The translations under genes and the position numbers were made by a program. Under the pieces are notes generated by a model. That model did not search any database. It was not told the origin of the DNA and saw only the letters and a list, made by a program, of their open reading frames with translations. From Bacteroidales bacterium (lineage in GTDB: Bacteria > Bacteroidota > Bacteroidia > Bacteroidales > VadinHA17): 12,160 bases of DNA. The stretch spans positions 1-12,160 of the forward strand of contig JAUYBT010000008.1 in NCBI GenBank assembly GCA_030692905.1, written 5' to 3'. Below are positions 6,993 through 12,160 of this stretch, one piece after another (the stretch's first letter is position 1; every line of letters starts with the position of its first letter).

Positions 6993-7583
6993 ATGAGAAA
7001 AAGGGAATTTATTAGAAAGGCTGGCCTGTTATCAGCTTCAATGCTTGTTGTACCTTCTCTGGGATTTGGGAGAAAGTCATCAAATGTCAATGCAGAAGTC
7101 ACTGAAGAAAGTGAATTAATCGTTCCTATGAAACTTGTTATCGGAAGCGACCATGCTGGATTCCCACTGAAAGGGCCATTGGTTAAGCTATTACAATCAT
7201 GGAATTATAGTGTGAAAGACGTAGGATCATTTACTCCTGATCCTGTTGACTTCCCTGACATCGCATTGCTTTTAGCCGATGAAATTAAAAGCGGTCGTGC
7301 TGAGCGGGGTATAATGGTTTGCGGCACCGGTGTTGGAGCAGCTATCGCCTGCAATAAGATTCAGGATATCAGAGCAGCTCTATGTCACGATACTTATTCA
7401 GCTCATCAGTGTGTAGAACACGACAATGTTAATGTACTCTGCATTGGGGCCCAAATCATTGGACCAAGTGTCGCTGAGGAGATTTTGACCAATTTTCTGA
7501 ACGCTAAATTTAGTACAGAAGAGCAGTTTCGCAGACGTGTCCAAAAATTAGATCAGTTCGATATGGTACCACCTGAGAAATAG
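6993..7583 (+). CDS. RpiB/LacAB-family sugar isomerase with an export-type leader
   Basis: 196 residues against about 150 for standard RpiB. The core begins at residue 46 (MKLVIGSDHAGFPLK; D53-H54 as in RpiB), followed by DPVDFPDIA (83-91), VCGTGVGAAIACNK (109-122) with C110 matching the catalytic base and the phosphate-binding glycine loop, IRAAL (126-130), and HDNVNVLCIGAQIIG (143-157). The usual HNDxN appears here as HDNxN. The first 45 residues (RKREFIRKAG plus a hydrophobic stretch to about 25) look like a Tat leader, but with Lys-Arg (K3-R4) instead of Arg-Arg. ATG 7128 (residue 46) would give a standard cytoplasmic RpiB, yet no clear RBS precedes it, and neighbouring genes encode exported proteins, so I keep the long form. 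RpiB interconverts ribose-5-P and ribulose-5-P; an exported form would need another substrate. Confidence 0.88.
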   Translation: MRKREFIRKAGLLSASMLVVPSLGFGRKSSNVNAEVTEESELIVPMKLVIGSDHAGFPLKGPLVKLLQSWNYSVKDVGSFTPDPVDFPDIALLLADEIKSGRAERGIMVCGTGVGAAIACNKIQDIRAALCHDTYSAHQCVEHDNVNVLCIGAQIIGPSVAEEILTNFLNAKFSTEEQFRRRVQKLDQFDMVPPEK

Positions 7584-7595
7584 AACCAGAGTTCC

Positions 7596-7618
7596 ATCTA
7601 TCACAATTATTGATAGAT
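7596..7618 (+). terminator. Hairpin after the RpiB-like gene
   Basis: ATCTATCA (7596-7603), a 7-nt loop and TGATAGAT (7611-7618) form a perfect 8-bp stem 13 nt after the stop codon, followed only by TTTG. AT-rich stem and short T-run make it at best a weak terminator; it may instead be an mRNA-stability hairpin inside the operon. Confidence 0.35.
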
Positions 7619-7626
7619 TTGTATAA

Positions 7627-7654
7627 GAATTTGAGAATTTGAGAATTTGAGAAT
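7627..7654 (+). repeat. 8-bp tandem repeat GAATTTGA
   Basis: Three exact copies (7627, 7635, 7643) plus GAAT, lying between the RpiB-like and CE15 genes, 25 nt before the next start codon. It may vary in copy number and change the leader length of the downstream gene. Confidence 0.85.
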
Positions 7655-7678
7655 ACAATAAGCTATCAATTAAATCAA

Positions 7679-8953
7679 ATGGTATATAGAAGAGATTTTC
7701 TCAGAAAACCTGGAATCGCAATTATAGTCTTAATACTAATATTTCAGATTTATAATGCTGCAGCTCAATCAGACAACAGTTGGCGTGCTTCTACCCAGAC
7801 TATTGAAAAACTATCTAAATCGGGGTCTGAGTTTAACTATTATGAAGAAAAAGTTCCATCATACACTTTACCTGATGTTCTTACTACTATTGATGGCAGG
7901 AAGGTGAATAATTCGAGTCTATGGACAAAGGTGCGCCGTCCGGAGATACTGGAACTATTCCGTGAAAATGTTTTCGGAAGGGTGCCTGAAACACCTTACG
8001 AGAAGAGTTTCAAAGTTGTCAATCTTGATAAGAAAGCAATGGATGGAGCTGCAACACTTAAGCAGGTAGATATCACAATAACCGCTACCGGTAAATCGCT
8101 TGTTATCCACCTCACCCTTTTTACACCTAACAAAACACAGAAACCTGTTCCGGCATTTCTCCTGATCGACAACCGCGGACCCGCAAATACTGATCCATCC
8201 AGAAAGGTAAAGAGTGAGTTCTGGCCTGTAGAAGAGGCTATTGCAAGAGGATATGGTATGGCAGTCTTTAGTAATGCCGATGTAGATCCTGATAATTTCG
8301 ACGATTTTAAGAATGGGATTCACGCTCTTCTTGACAAAAACCCGCGTCCGGATGACGCATGGGGAACCATAGGAGCATGGGCCTGGGGTGCAAGCCGTTG
8401 TATGGATTATCTTGTAACTGATAAAGACATAGCCGGCGATAAGATTGCTGTCGTTGGTCATTCACGTGGCGGTAAAACTGCATTATGGGCAGGAGCGGAG
8501 GACACCCGTTTTGCCATGGTGGTATCTAATGAATCGGGTGCCGGGGGAGCTGCTTTAGCCAGACGCCGCTTTGGAGAAACCGTTGGCAGGATAAACACTG
8601 CATTCCCTCACTGGTTCTGTTCAAACTATAAAAAGTTCAGTAATAATGAAGATGCACTTCCTGTCGATATGCATATGCTTTTAGCCTTAATTGCACCAAG
8701 GGCTCTTTATGTTGACTGTGCCAGCGATGATCTATGGGGCGATCCTCGCGGATCATATTTGTCGCTTTATAATGCGGTTCCTGTGTTCAATTTATCAGGT
8801 ACAAACTCTGTTATCCCGGAAGCTATGCCTCCACTTAATAAGCAGGTAATGAGTGGGGAAGTCGCTTATCATATAAGAGATGGAGTTCATAACATGCTGT
8901 TGAAAGACTGGAGCTGGTTTATGGATTTCGCAGATGTCGTTTTGAAAAAGTAA
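7679..8953 (+). CDS. Tat-exported CE15 glucuronoyl-esterase-like hydrolase
   Basis: A 424-residue alpha/beta hydrolase of the carbohydrate esterase 15 type, which cuts ester bonds between glucuronic acid of xylan and lignin alcohols. The leader has YRRDFLRK (3-10), a hydrophobic stretch and an AAAQ end at 27-30, consistent with Tat or Sec export. Catalytic positions visible: nucleophile S262 in VGHSRGGKTALWAGA (259-273; fungal members have GCSRxG), the conserved NESG with E285 as the likely acid, a GGAAL.RR..GETV block (289-302), FPHWF (309-313), D350 in the DDLWGDPRG segment, and H404 in DGVHNM. Length and motif order match full-length bacterial CE15. Third gene of the ARH-RpiB-CE15 cluster, 95 nt after the RpiB-like gene. 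The activity is well supported as a class; the exact ester is inferred. An acetyl-type esterase is the alternative. Confidence 0.9.
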   Translation: MVYRRDFLRKPGIAIIVLILIFQIYNAAAQSDNSWRASTQTIEKLSKSGSEFNYYEEKVPSYTLPDVLTTIDGRKVNNSSLWTKVRRPEILELFRENVFGRVPETPYEKSFKVVNLDKKAMDGAATLKQVDITITATGKSLVIHLTLFTPNKTQKPVPAFLLIDNRGPANTDPSRKVKSEFWPVEEAIARGYGMAVFSNADVDPDNFDDFKNGIHALLDKNPRPDDAWGTIGAWAWGASRCMDYLVTDKDIAGDKIAVVGHSRGGKTALWAGAEDTRFAMVVSNESGAGGAALARRRFGETVGRINTAFPHWFCSNYKKFSNNEDALPVDMHMLLALIAPRALYVDCASDDLWGDPRGSYLSLYNAVPVFNLSGTNSVIPEAMPPLNKQVMSGEVAYHIRDGVHNMLLKDWSWFMDFADVVLKK

Positions 8954-9008
8954 AATGTTATTTCTGTAAACAGGGATATTTTGGGAAAGATAATGAGTTT
9001 ATAGTATT

Positions 9009-9104
9009 GTCGGAAGTCGGAAGTCAGAAGCCTGTTGCCTATTATTCTGAGGCTTGCGGCTTGAACCTTTTGTCTTTTTACTTTTGTCTTTTGTCTTTTC
9101 TTAT
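9009..9104. repeat. Dispersed short-period repeat between convergent genes
   Basis: It starts with GTCGGAAGTCGGAAGTCAG (9009-9027), which matches 342-360 at 18 of 19 positions. AAGCC at 9028-9032 can pair with GGCTT at 9051-9055 or 9058-9062, and a CTTTTGT-type 7-bp repeat fills about 9068-9104. The region lies between the ends of two convergent genes (8953 and 9110), so it could also end transcription from both sides. Confidence 0.75.
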
Positions 9105-9109
9105 GCTTT

Positions 9110-9583
9110 TTATATTTTTTCCTCAACTATCTCAAGTGGGATGTTATTTGATTCTGCAAAACTGAGAATCTCATCCTTTATCTTTTCATTTATCTCATGA
9201 TAGGTAGTACCGAAACGGAGCAGTATCCTTTTTTTGGATTTTAAAAAGAAGATAAGATTCAGTGGAAATAATTCTATTTTTTCAATTTCACCTGAACTCA
9301 TCTTTAAGGGTGGAAGTATCGGATTTTTCTTAAGCCGGATGTAGTCAGGAGTAATTTCAATAAATCTGGTTGCACGACCCAGCCCCGACCATATCTGGTA
9401 AAAGCCAAATCCTGTAAGGAAAATAATAGTTATCCAGAGTGTCCCGTCGGCTTTTAATGACTTGATATTGAAGGAGAACCAATAGATTGCAACAGCAATG
9501 CAAACAACACCGAATACTATCCGGATTATTTTCACAAATCTGTTGTTTTCACTTGTACCAAAAGAAAAATGTTTTATTTCCAT
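9110..9583 (-). CDS. Small two-helix membrane protein, unknown function
   Basis: 157 residues. Two hydrophobic segments at about 17-38 and 48-66 form a membrane hairpin. From about 72 there is a soluble beta-rich part (RFIEITPDYIRLKK, then SSGEIEKIELFPLNLIFFLK and a charged strand to about 124), resembling small bacterial PH-like domains (bPH/DUF membrane proteins), and a final helix (KIKDEILSFAESNNI, 135-148). The fold guess is from pattern only; I do not recognise a named family. It stands alone, convergent to the CE15 gene, and the mobile element lies about 90 bp upstream of its start. Nothing links it to the sugar genes. Confidence 0.7.
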   Translation of the reverse strand: MEIKHFSFGTSENNRFVKIIRIVFGVVCIAVAIYWFSFNIKSLKADGTLWITIIFLTGFGFYQIWSGLGRATRFIEITPDYIRLKKNPILPPLKMSSGEIEKIELFPLNLIFFLKSKKRILLRFGTTYHEINEKIKDEILSFAESNNIPLEIVEEKI

Positions 9584-9669
9584 TTTTAATTATTTCCGGC
9601 AATTTATTCTTTTTTTCCGAATACAGGCAATAGTCAATATTATTGACTGAAAATTCATTTGACAATAAG

Positions 9670-9677
9670 AAAATTAT
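9670..9677 (+). repeat. Left copy of 8-bp putative target duplication
   Basis: AAAATTAT directly abuts the left inverted end at 9678 and is repeated exactly at 10085-10092 next to the right end. AT-rich sequence makes a chance match possible. Confidence 0.6.
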
Positions 9678-10084
9678 CATTAGTGTCCACTTAATATAAT
9701 TGATTTTCAACTGTATACAATTTTGTTCTTTGACATCTTTGTAATCGTGATTTGTAAGTAGCTCTTTTAGAGGTGTTTTGTCCAAAAGAGATATACTCAA
9801 AATTTGAAGAATTTTGTAGGTTTATTTTACTTACCGTTGGCTTTAGCCAACGGATCAAGATACTCTCCATGTAAGGGCTTTAGCCAACAAATGAAGGACT
9901 AAAGTCCTTTCATATGAGGCTGATATTCCGTTGGCTGAAGCCAACGGTAATAGATTATAATTTTAATCTAATCAAAGCATAAGTAGTATATCAATTCAAA
10001 TCGACACGTAACAAAAAAGCTCTACAACCTCGATGTACAAATGATTTCAAAGAACTATATTTAATTTTTAGTGAACACTAATGG
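9678..10084. mobile_element. MITE-like non-autonomous element, 407 bp
   Basis: The ends are inverted copies: CATTAGTGTCCACT at the left (9678-9691), and the reverse complement of the right end reads CCATTAGTGTTCACT. Inside them, both ends keep a matching order of blocks: GTTCTTTGA(C/A)ATC, TTTGTA, ATCG, TTGTA and AGCT(C/T)TTTT, so about 91 nt (9678-9768) on the left mirror about 72 nt (10013-10084) on the right, with an 18-nt gap. AAAATTAT occurs directly on both outer sides. No transposase fits inside. The ends probably derive from an insertion sequence whose transposase acts in trans; I cannot name the family. The centre carries the palindrome cluster at 9831-9950. Confidence 0.7.
9831..9950. 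repeat. Nested REP-like palindrome cluster (CCGTTGGCT family)
   Basis: Two outer palindromes, CCGTTGGCT-tt-AGCCAACGG (9834-9853) and CCGTTGGCT-ga-AGCCAACGG (9928-9947), are themselves inverted copies over 23 nt with one mismatch (TTA at 9831 mirrors TAA at 9950). Between them are a shorter GGCT-tt-AGCC (9876-9885) and GGACT-aa-AGTCC (9896-9907, extended by ATGAA/TTCAT with a bulge). All four follow the pattern stem, two-base centre, stem. This resembles REP/BIME elements; GGCTTTAGCC-type palindromes of this look are frequent in Bacteroidota intergenic DNA. Confidence 0.85.
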
Positions 10085-10092
10085 AAAATTAT
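10085..10092 (+). repeat. Right copy of 8-bp putative target duplication
   Basis: AAAATTAT directly follows the right inverted end (…CACTAATGG, ending at 10084), matching 9670-9677 exactly. Confidence 0.6.
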
Positions 10093-10225
10093 ATATTTTT
10101 ATGAGTCGATTATATTAAAATGGTCTCAATAAAAAGAGGTTCTTACAAATATTCACGATCTTTCGGTTTAATTATTTGATTATTACATATATATAAAACT
10201 TCAAACTTTATTAATTTAAAAAATT

Positions 10226-11017
10226 ATGAAAAAACTATTGATTATCAGCTTGATGTTATTCACTTATGCCTACAGTTCAGCTCAGGAACAACAAAGGACA
10301 GCACCTGCAACACCACAACCTGTTGATCCCAATAGAATGACTCCCGGGATGACGGAGATTTGGGATCCTGAAGTTAAAATCATAACACCAGGCGCAAAAG
10401 ACAGTGATGCTCCTTCCGATGCGATCATATTATTTAATGGATCTGATATCAGCTCTGAATGGGCTGATAACAAGGGAAATCCTTCAAAGTGGATTGTTCA
10501 GGATGGTTCATTGATAAGTGTCAGGGGAGCAGGTGTGATCAAATCAAAAAGAAAATTTTCCAACTTCCAGTTGCATATTGAATGGAAGACACCATCTGAA
10601 GTGACAGGTGAAAGTCAGGGAAGAGGAAACAGTGGAGTTTTTTTACAGGAGCTTTATGAAGTTCAGGTTCTTGATAGTTATAACAATCGTACCTATCGTC
10701 ATGGTCAGGCAGGTAGTCTGTATAAGCAACATGCTCCTCTGGTAAACAACAGCAGGAAACCGGGAGAATGGCAATCTTATGATATTATTTACACTGCTCC
10801 GACTTTTAATAATGATACTACAACATATTATACTCCTCCAAGGGTTACAGTTCTTCATAATGGAGTTTTGATCCAGAATAATGTAAGTTTGAGAGGGCCA
10901 ACTGAATATATAGGAATTCCTGAATATTTCATTAAGAAACATGGACCTGCAAGTCTTGTCCTTCAGGATCATGGTAATCCGGTTGCCTATAAAAATATCT
11001 GGATAAGAGAATTGTAG
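10226..11017 (+). CDS. Secreted DUF1080 family protein (3-keto-disaccharide hydrolase family)
   Basis: 263 residues. A Sec signal (MKKLLIISLMLFTYAYSSAQ, cleavage after Q20 or A19) is followed by a Pro/Gln-rich linker (21-60) and a DUF1080 concanavalin-like beta sandwich. Diagnostic blocks: IILFNGSDISSEW (67-79), WIVQDGSL (89-96), GRGNSGVFLQELYEVQVLD (132-150), GSLYKQHAP (163-171), PGEWQSYDIIYTAP (179-192) and LVLQDHGNPVAYKNIWIREL (244-263). Characterised DUF1080 proteins in gut Bacteroides cleave 3-keto-glucosides made by Gfo/Idh/MocA dehydrogenases, by elimination and hydration. Here a Gfo/Idh/MocA gene follows after 109 nt, consistent with that pairing. The upstream leader (10093-10225) is AT-rich, without a clear promoter or SD sequence. 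Confidence 0.9.
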   Translation: MKKLLIISLMLFTYAYSSAQEQQRTAPATPQPVDPNRMTPGMTEIWDPEVKIITPGAKDSDAPSDAIILFNGSDISSEWADNKGNPSKWIVQDGSLISVRGAGVIKSKRKFSNFQLHIEWKTPSEVTGESQGRGNSGVFLQELYEVQVLDSYNNRTYRHGQAGSLYKQHAPLVNNSRKPGEWQSYDIIYTAPTFNNDTTTYYTPPRVTVLHNGVLIQNNVSLRGPTEYIGIPEYFIKKHGPASLVLQDHGNPVAYKNIWIREL

Positions 11018-11126
11018 TTTTCTTTTTACAGGAAGGGGCATGATGTTAAATATGGTTAATTAAGGCAAAAGTTAATTTTAAATTATTAATTTTATCGATC
11101 AATATTAAATTTTAATCTACCTGACA

Positions 11127-12160
11127 ATGAAAGAAAATTTAAAAAACATTACACGCCGGTCATTTATTGAAAGAACCGGTGCTGTTGCTGCAGGTCTTAC
11201 TATACTCCCGAGCTCAGTTGTTGGTGGCTTTGGGCACAGTGCTCCCAGTGACAAGCTGAATATCGCAGTTATTGGTATTGGTGGTATGGGTAATTCAAAC
11301 CTGAAAGCTGTTGCTCCAACTGAAAATATTATCGCTCTCTGCGATGTTGACTGGGGGTATTCAAAAAAGGTATTTGAAGCAAGTCCAAATGCAAAAGCTT
11401 ATTGGGATTGGCGAAAGATGTATGATGAAATGGGTAAATCAATTGATGCAGTTATTGTTGCTACTGCTGACCATTCTCATTGCGTTGCAGCATCTAATGC
11501 AATCACTTTGGGCAAACATGCTTATGTTCAAAAACCTTTAACACACTCCGTTTATGAGTCAAGGTTATTGACCAAACTGGCTGCCAAATATAAGGTTGCC
11601 ACACAAATGGGTAACCAGGGTTCATCAGGTGAAGGAGTTAACCTTACAATTGAATGGATACAAAACGGTGAAATCGGTGAAGTAAAAAAAGTTGAAGCTT
11701 TTACCGACCGTCCGATATGGCCACAAGGACTAAACCGCCCAAAAGGTGAATGGGTTCCTGATACACTTAACTGGGATCTTTTTATTGGCCCGACTAAGAT
11801 GCGCCCATATAACAGCATTTATACTCCATGGAACTGGAGAGGCTGGTGGGATTTTGGTACAGGTGCTCTCGGCGACATGGCTTGCCATATTATGCATCCT
11901 GTGTTTAAAGGTCTTAAGTTGCAGTATCCGATCAAGGCACAAGGTAGCTCAACACTTCTGTTGACCGACTGTGCACCTAACGCACAGATGGTAAAACTTG
12001 TCTATCCTGAAAGAATTGCACCAAAAGGTTCAAAAATTAAATATCCACAGGTTGAGGTAACCTGGTATGACGGTGGTTTGCAACCAGCGAAGCCTGCAGG
12101 ATGGCCAGCCGGAAAAGATATGAATGATGGTGGTGGAGGTGTTATCTTCTACGGTTCAAA
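11127..12160 (+). CDS. Tat-exported Gfo/Idh/MocA oxidoreductase (3' truncated by window end)
   Basis: The frame is open from ATG 11127 to the end of the window (344 complete codons). The leader has TRRSFIER (9-16) and a short hydrophobic part to about 34. The Rossmann domain starts at 44 with VIGIGGMGNS (48-57), then ALCDVD (70-75), VATADHSH (111-118), MGNQGSSGEG (161-170), a DRPIWPQG block (194-201), and the C-terminal DFGTGALGDMACH (242-254) and VTWYDGGLQP (311-320). The family EKP motif reads VQKP here (Q135, K136, P137): the lysine is kept and Glu is replaced by Gln, a variant known in exported subgroups. It lacks the Pro/Gln insert present in its paralogue at 594-2096. Compared with that paralogue the two are clearly diverged, so they probably act on different substrates or steps. 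It follows DUF1080 and likely shares its transcript. Confidence 0.92.
   Translation, partial: MKENLKNITRRSFIERTGAVAAGLTILPSSVVGGFGHSAPSDKLNIAVIGIGGMGNSNLKAVAPTENIIALCDVDWGYSKKVFEASPNAKAYWDWRKMYDEMGKSIDAVIVATADHSHCVAASNAITLGKHAYVQKPLTHSVYESRLLTKLAAKYKVATQMGNQGSSGEGVNLTIEWIQNGEIGEVKKVEAFTDRPIWPQGLNRPKGEWVPDTLNWDLFIGPTKMRPYNSIYTPWNWRGWWDFGTGALGDMACHIMHPVFKGLKLQYPIKAQGSSTLLLTDCAPNAQMVKLVYPERIAPKGSKIKYPQVEVTWYDGGLQPAKPAGWPAGKDMNDGGGGVIFYGS

Noticed and set aside
7955..8461. 168-codon minus-strand open frame inside the CE15 gene
   Set aside because: Despite its length it is antisense to the conserved catalytic region and its Cys/Ile-rich translation resembles no known family.
9549..9800. Minus-strand 83-codon open frame
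   Set aside because: It overlaps the start of the membrane-protein gene by 35 nt, runs into the inverted end of the mobile element and its translation has no recognisable fold; the frame crosses the insertion boundary.
10643..11041. 132-codon minus-strand open frame opposite DUF1080
   Set aside because: It lies almost wholly opposite conserved DUF1080 motifs and shows no protein-like features.

Overview
The window looks like chromosomal DNA of a Bacteroidota bacterium (Bacteroidales/Marinilabiliales-like; I cannot place it further). Pointers are the AT-rich A/T-tract gene starts that mostly lack a Shine-Dalgarno sequence, a TonB-plug/MG2-type outer-surface protein relic, exported Gfo/Idh/MocA oxidoreductases with twin-arginine (Tat) leaders, DUF1080 and CE15 proteins, and short intergenic repeat families. 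There are no rRNA, tRNA or CRISPR features.

Layout. 1-241: the 3' end of an open frame built on a 21-bp (7-residue) tandem repeat. 242-593: non-coding DNA with a large inverted array of 7-bp GGAAGTC-type repeats, then a tiny signal-peptide ORF that looks like a gene remnant. 3193-594 (minus strand): a two-gene operon of an exported xylose-isomerase-like TIM-barrel protein and an exported Gfo/Idh/MocA dehydrogenase; both carry a Pro/Gln/Ala-rich insert. 3433-4616: a broken gene of the MG2/TonB-plug family with its middle deleted and its reading frame shifted. 4937-8953: a likely operon of a lipoprotein with two Calx-beta domains plus an ADP-ribosylglycohydrolase domain, an RpiB-like isomerase with an export-type leader, and a Tat-type CE15 glucuronoyl-esterase-like hydrolase. 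9110-9583 (minus): a small two-helix membrane protein. 9670-10092: a transposase-free 407-bp element with inverted ends, an apparent 8-bp target duplication and a nested palindrome cluster inside. 10226-12160: a DUF1080 (3-keto-glycoside hydrolase family) protein followed by a second Tat-type Gfo/Idh/MocA protein that runs off the window.

How the parts may work together (inference). Five products have Tat-like leaders, one is a lipoprotein and one has a Sec signal, so the enzymes appear to act in the periplasm or at the envelope. NAD(P)-type dehydrogenases next to a DUF1080 protein and a TIM-barrel isomerase/epimerase match the logic of the oxidise / eliminate-hydrate / reduce route for glycoside cleavage through 3-keto sugars known from gut Bacteroides. 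CE15 suggests uronate-ester-containing plant polymers as one substrate. The ADP-ribosylglycohydrolase and RpiB members do not fit a standard polysaccharide locus and are the least explained part of the window.
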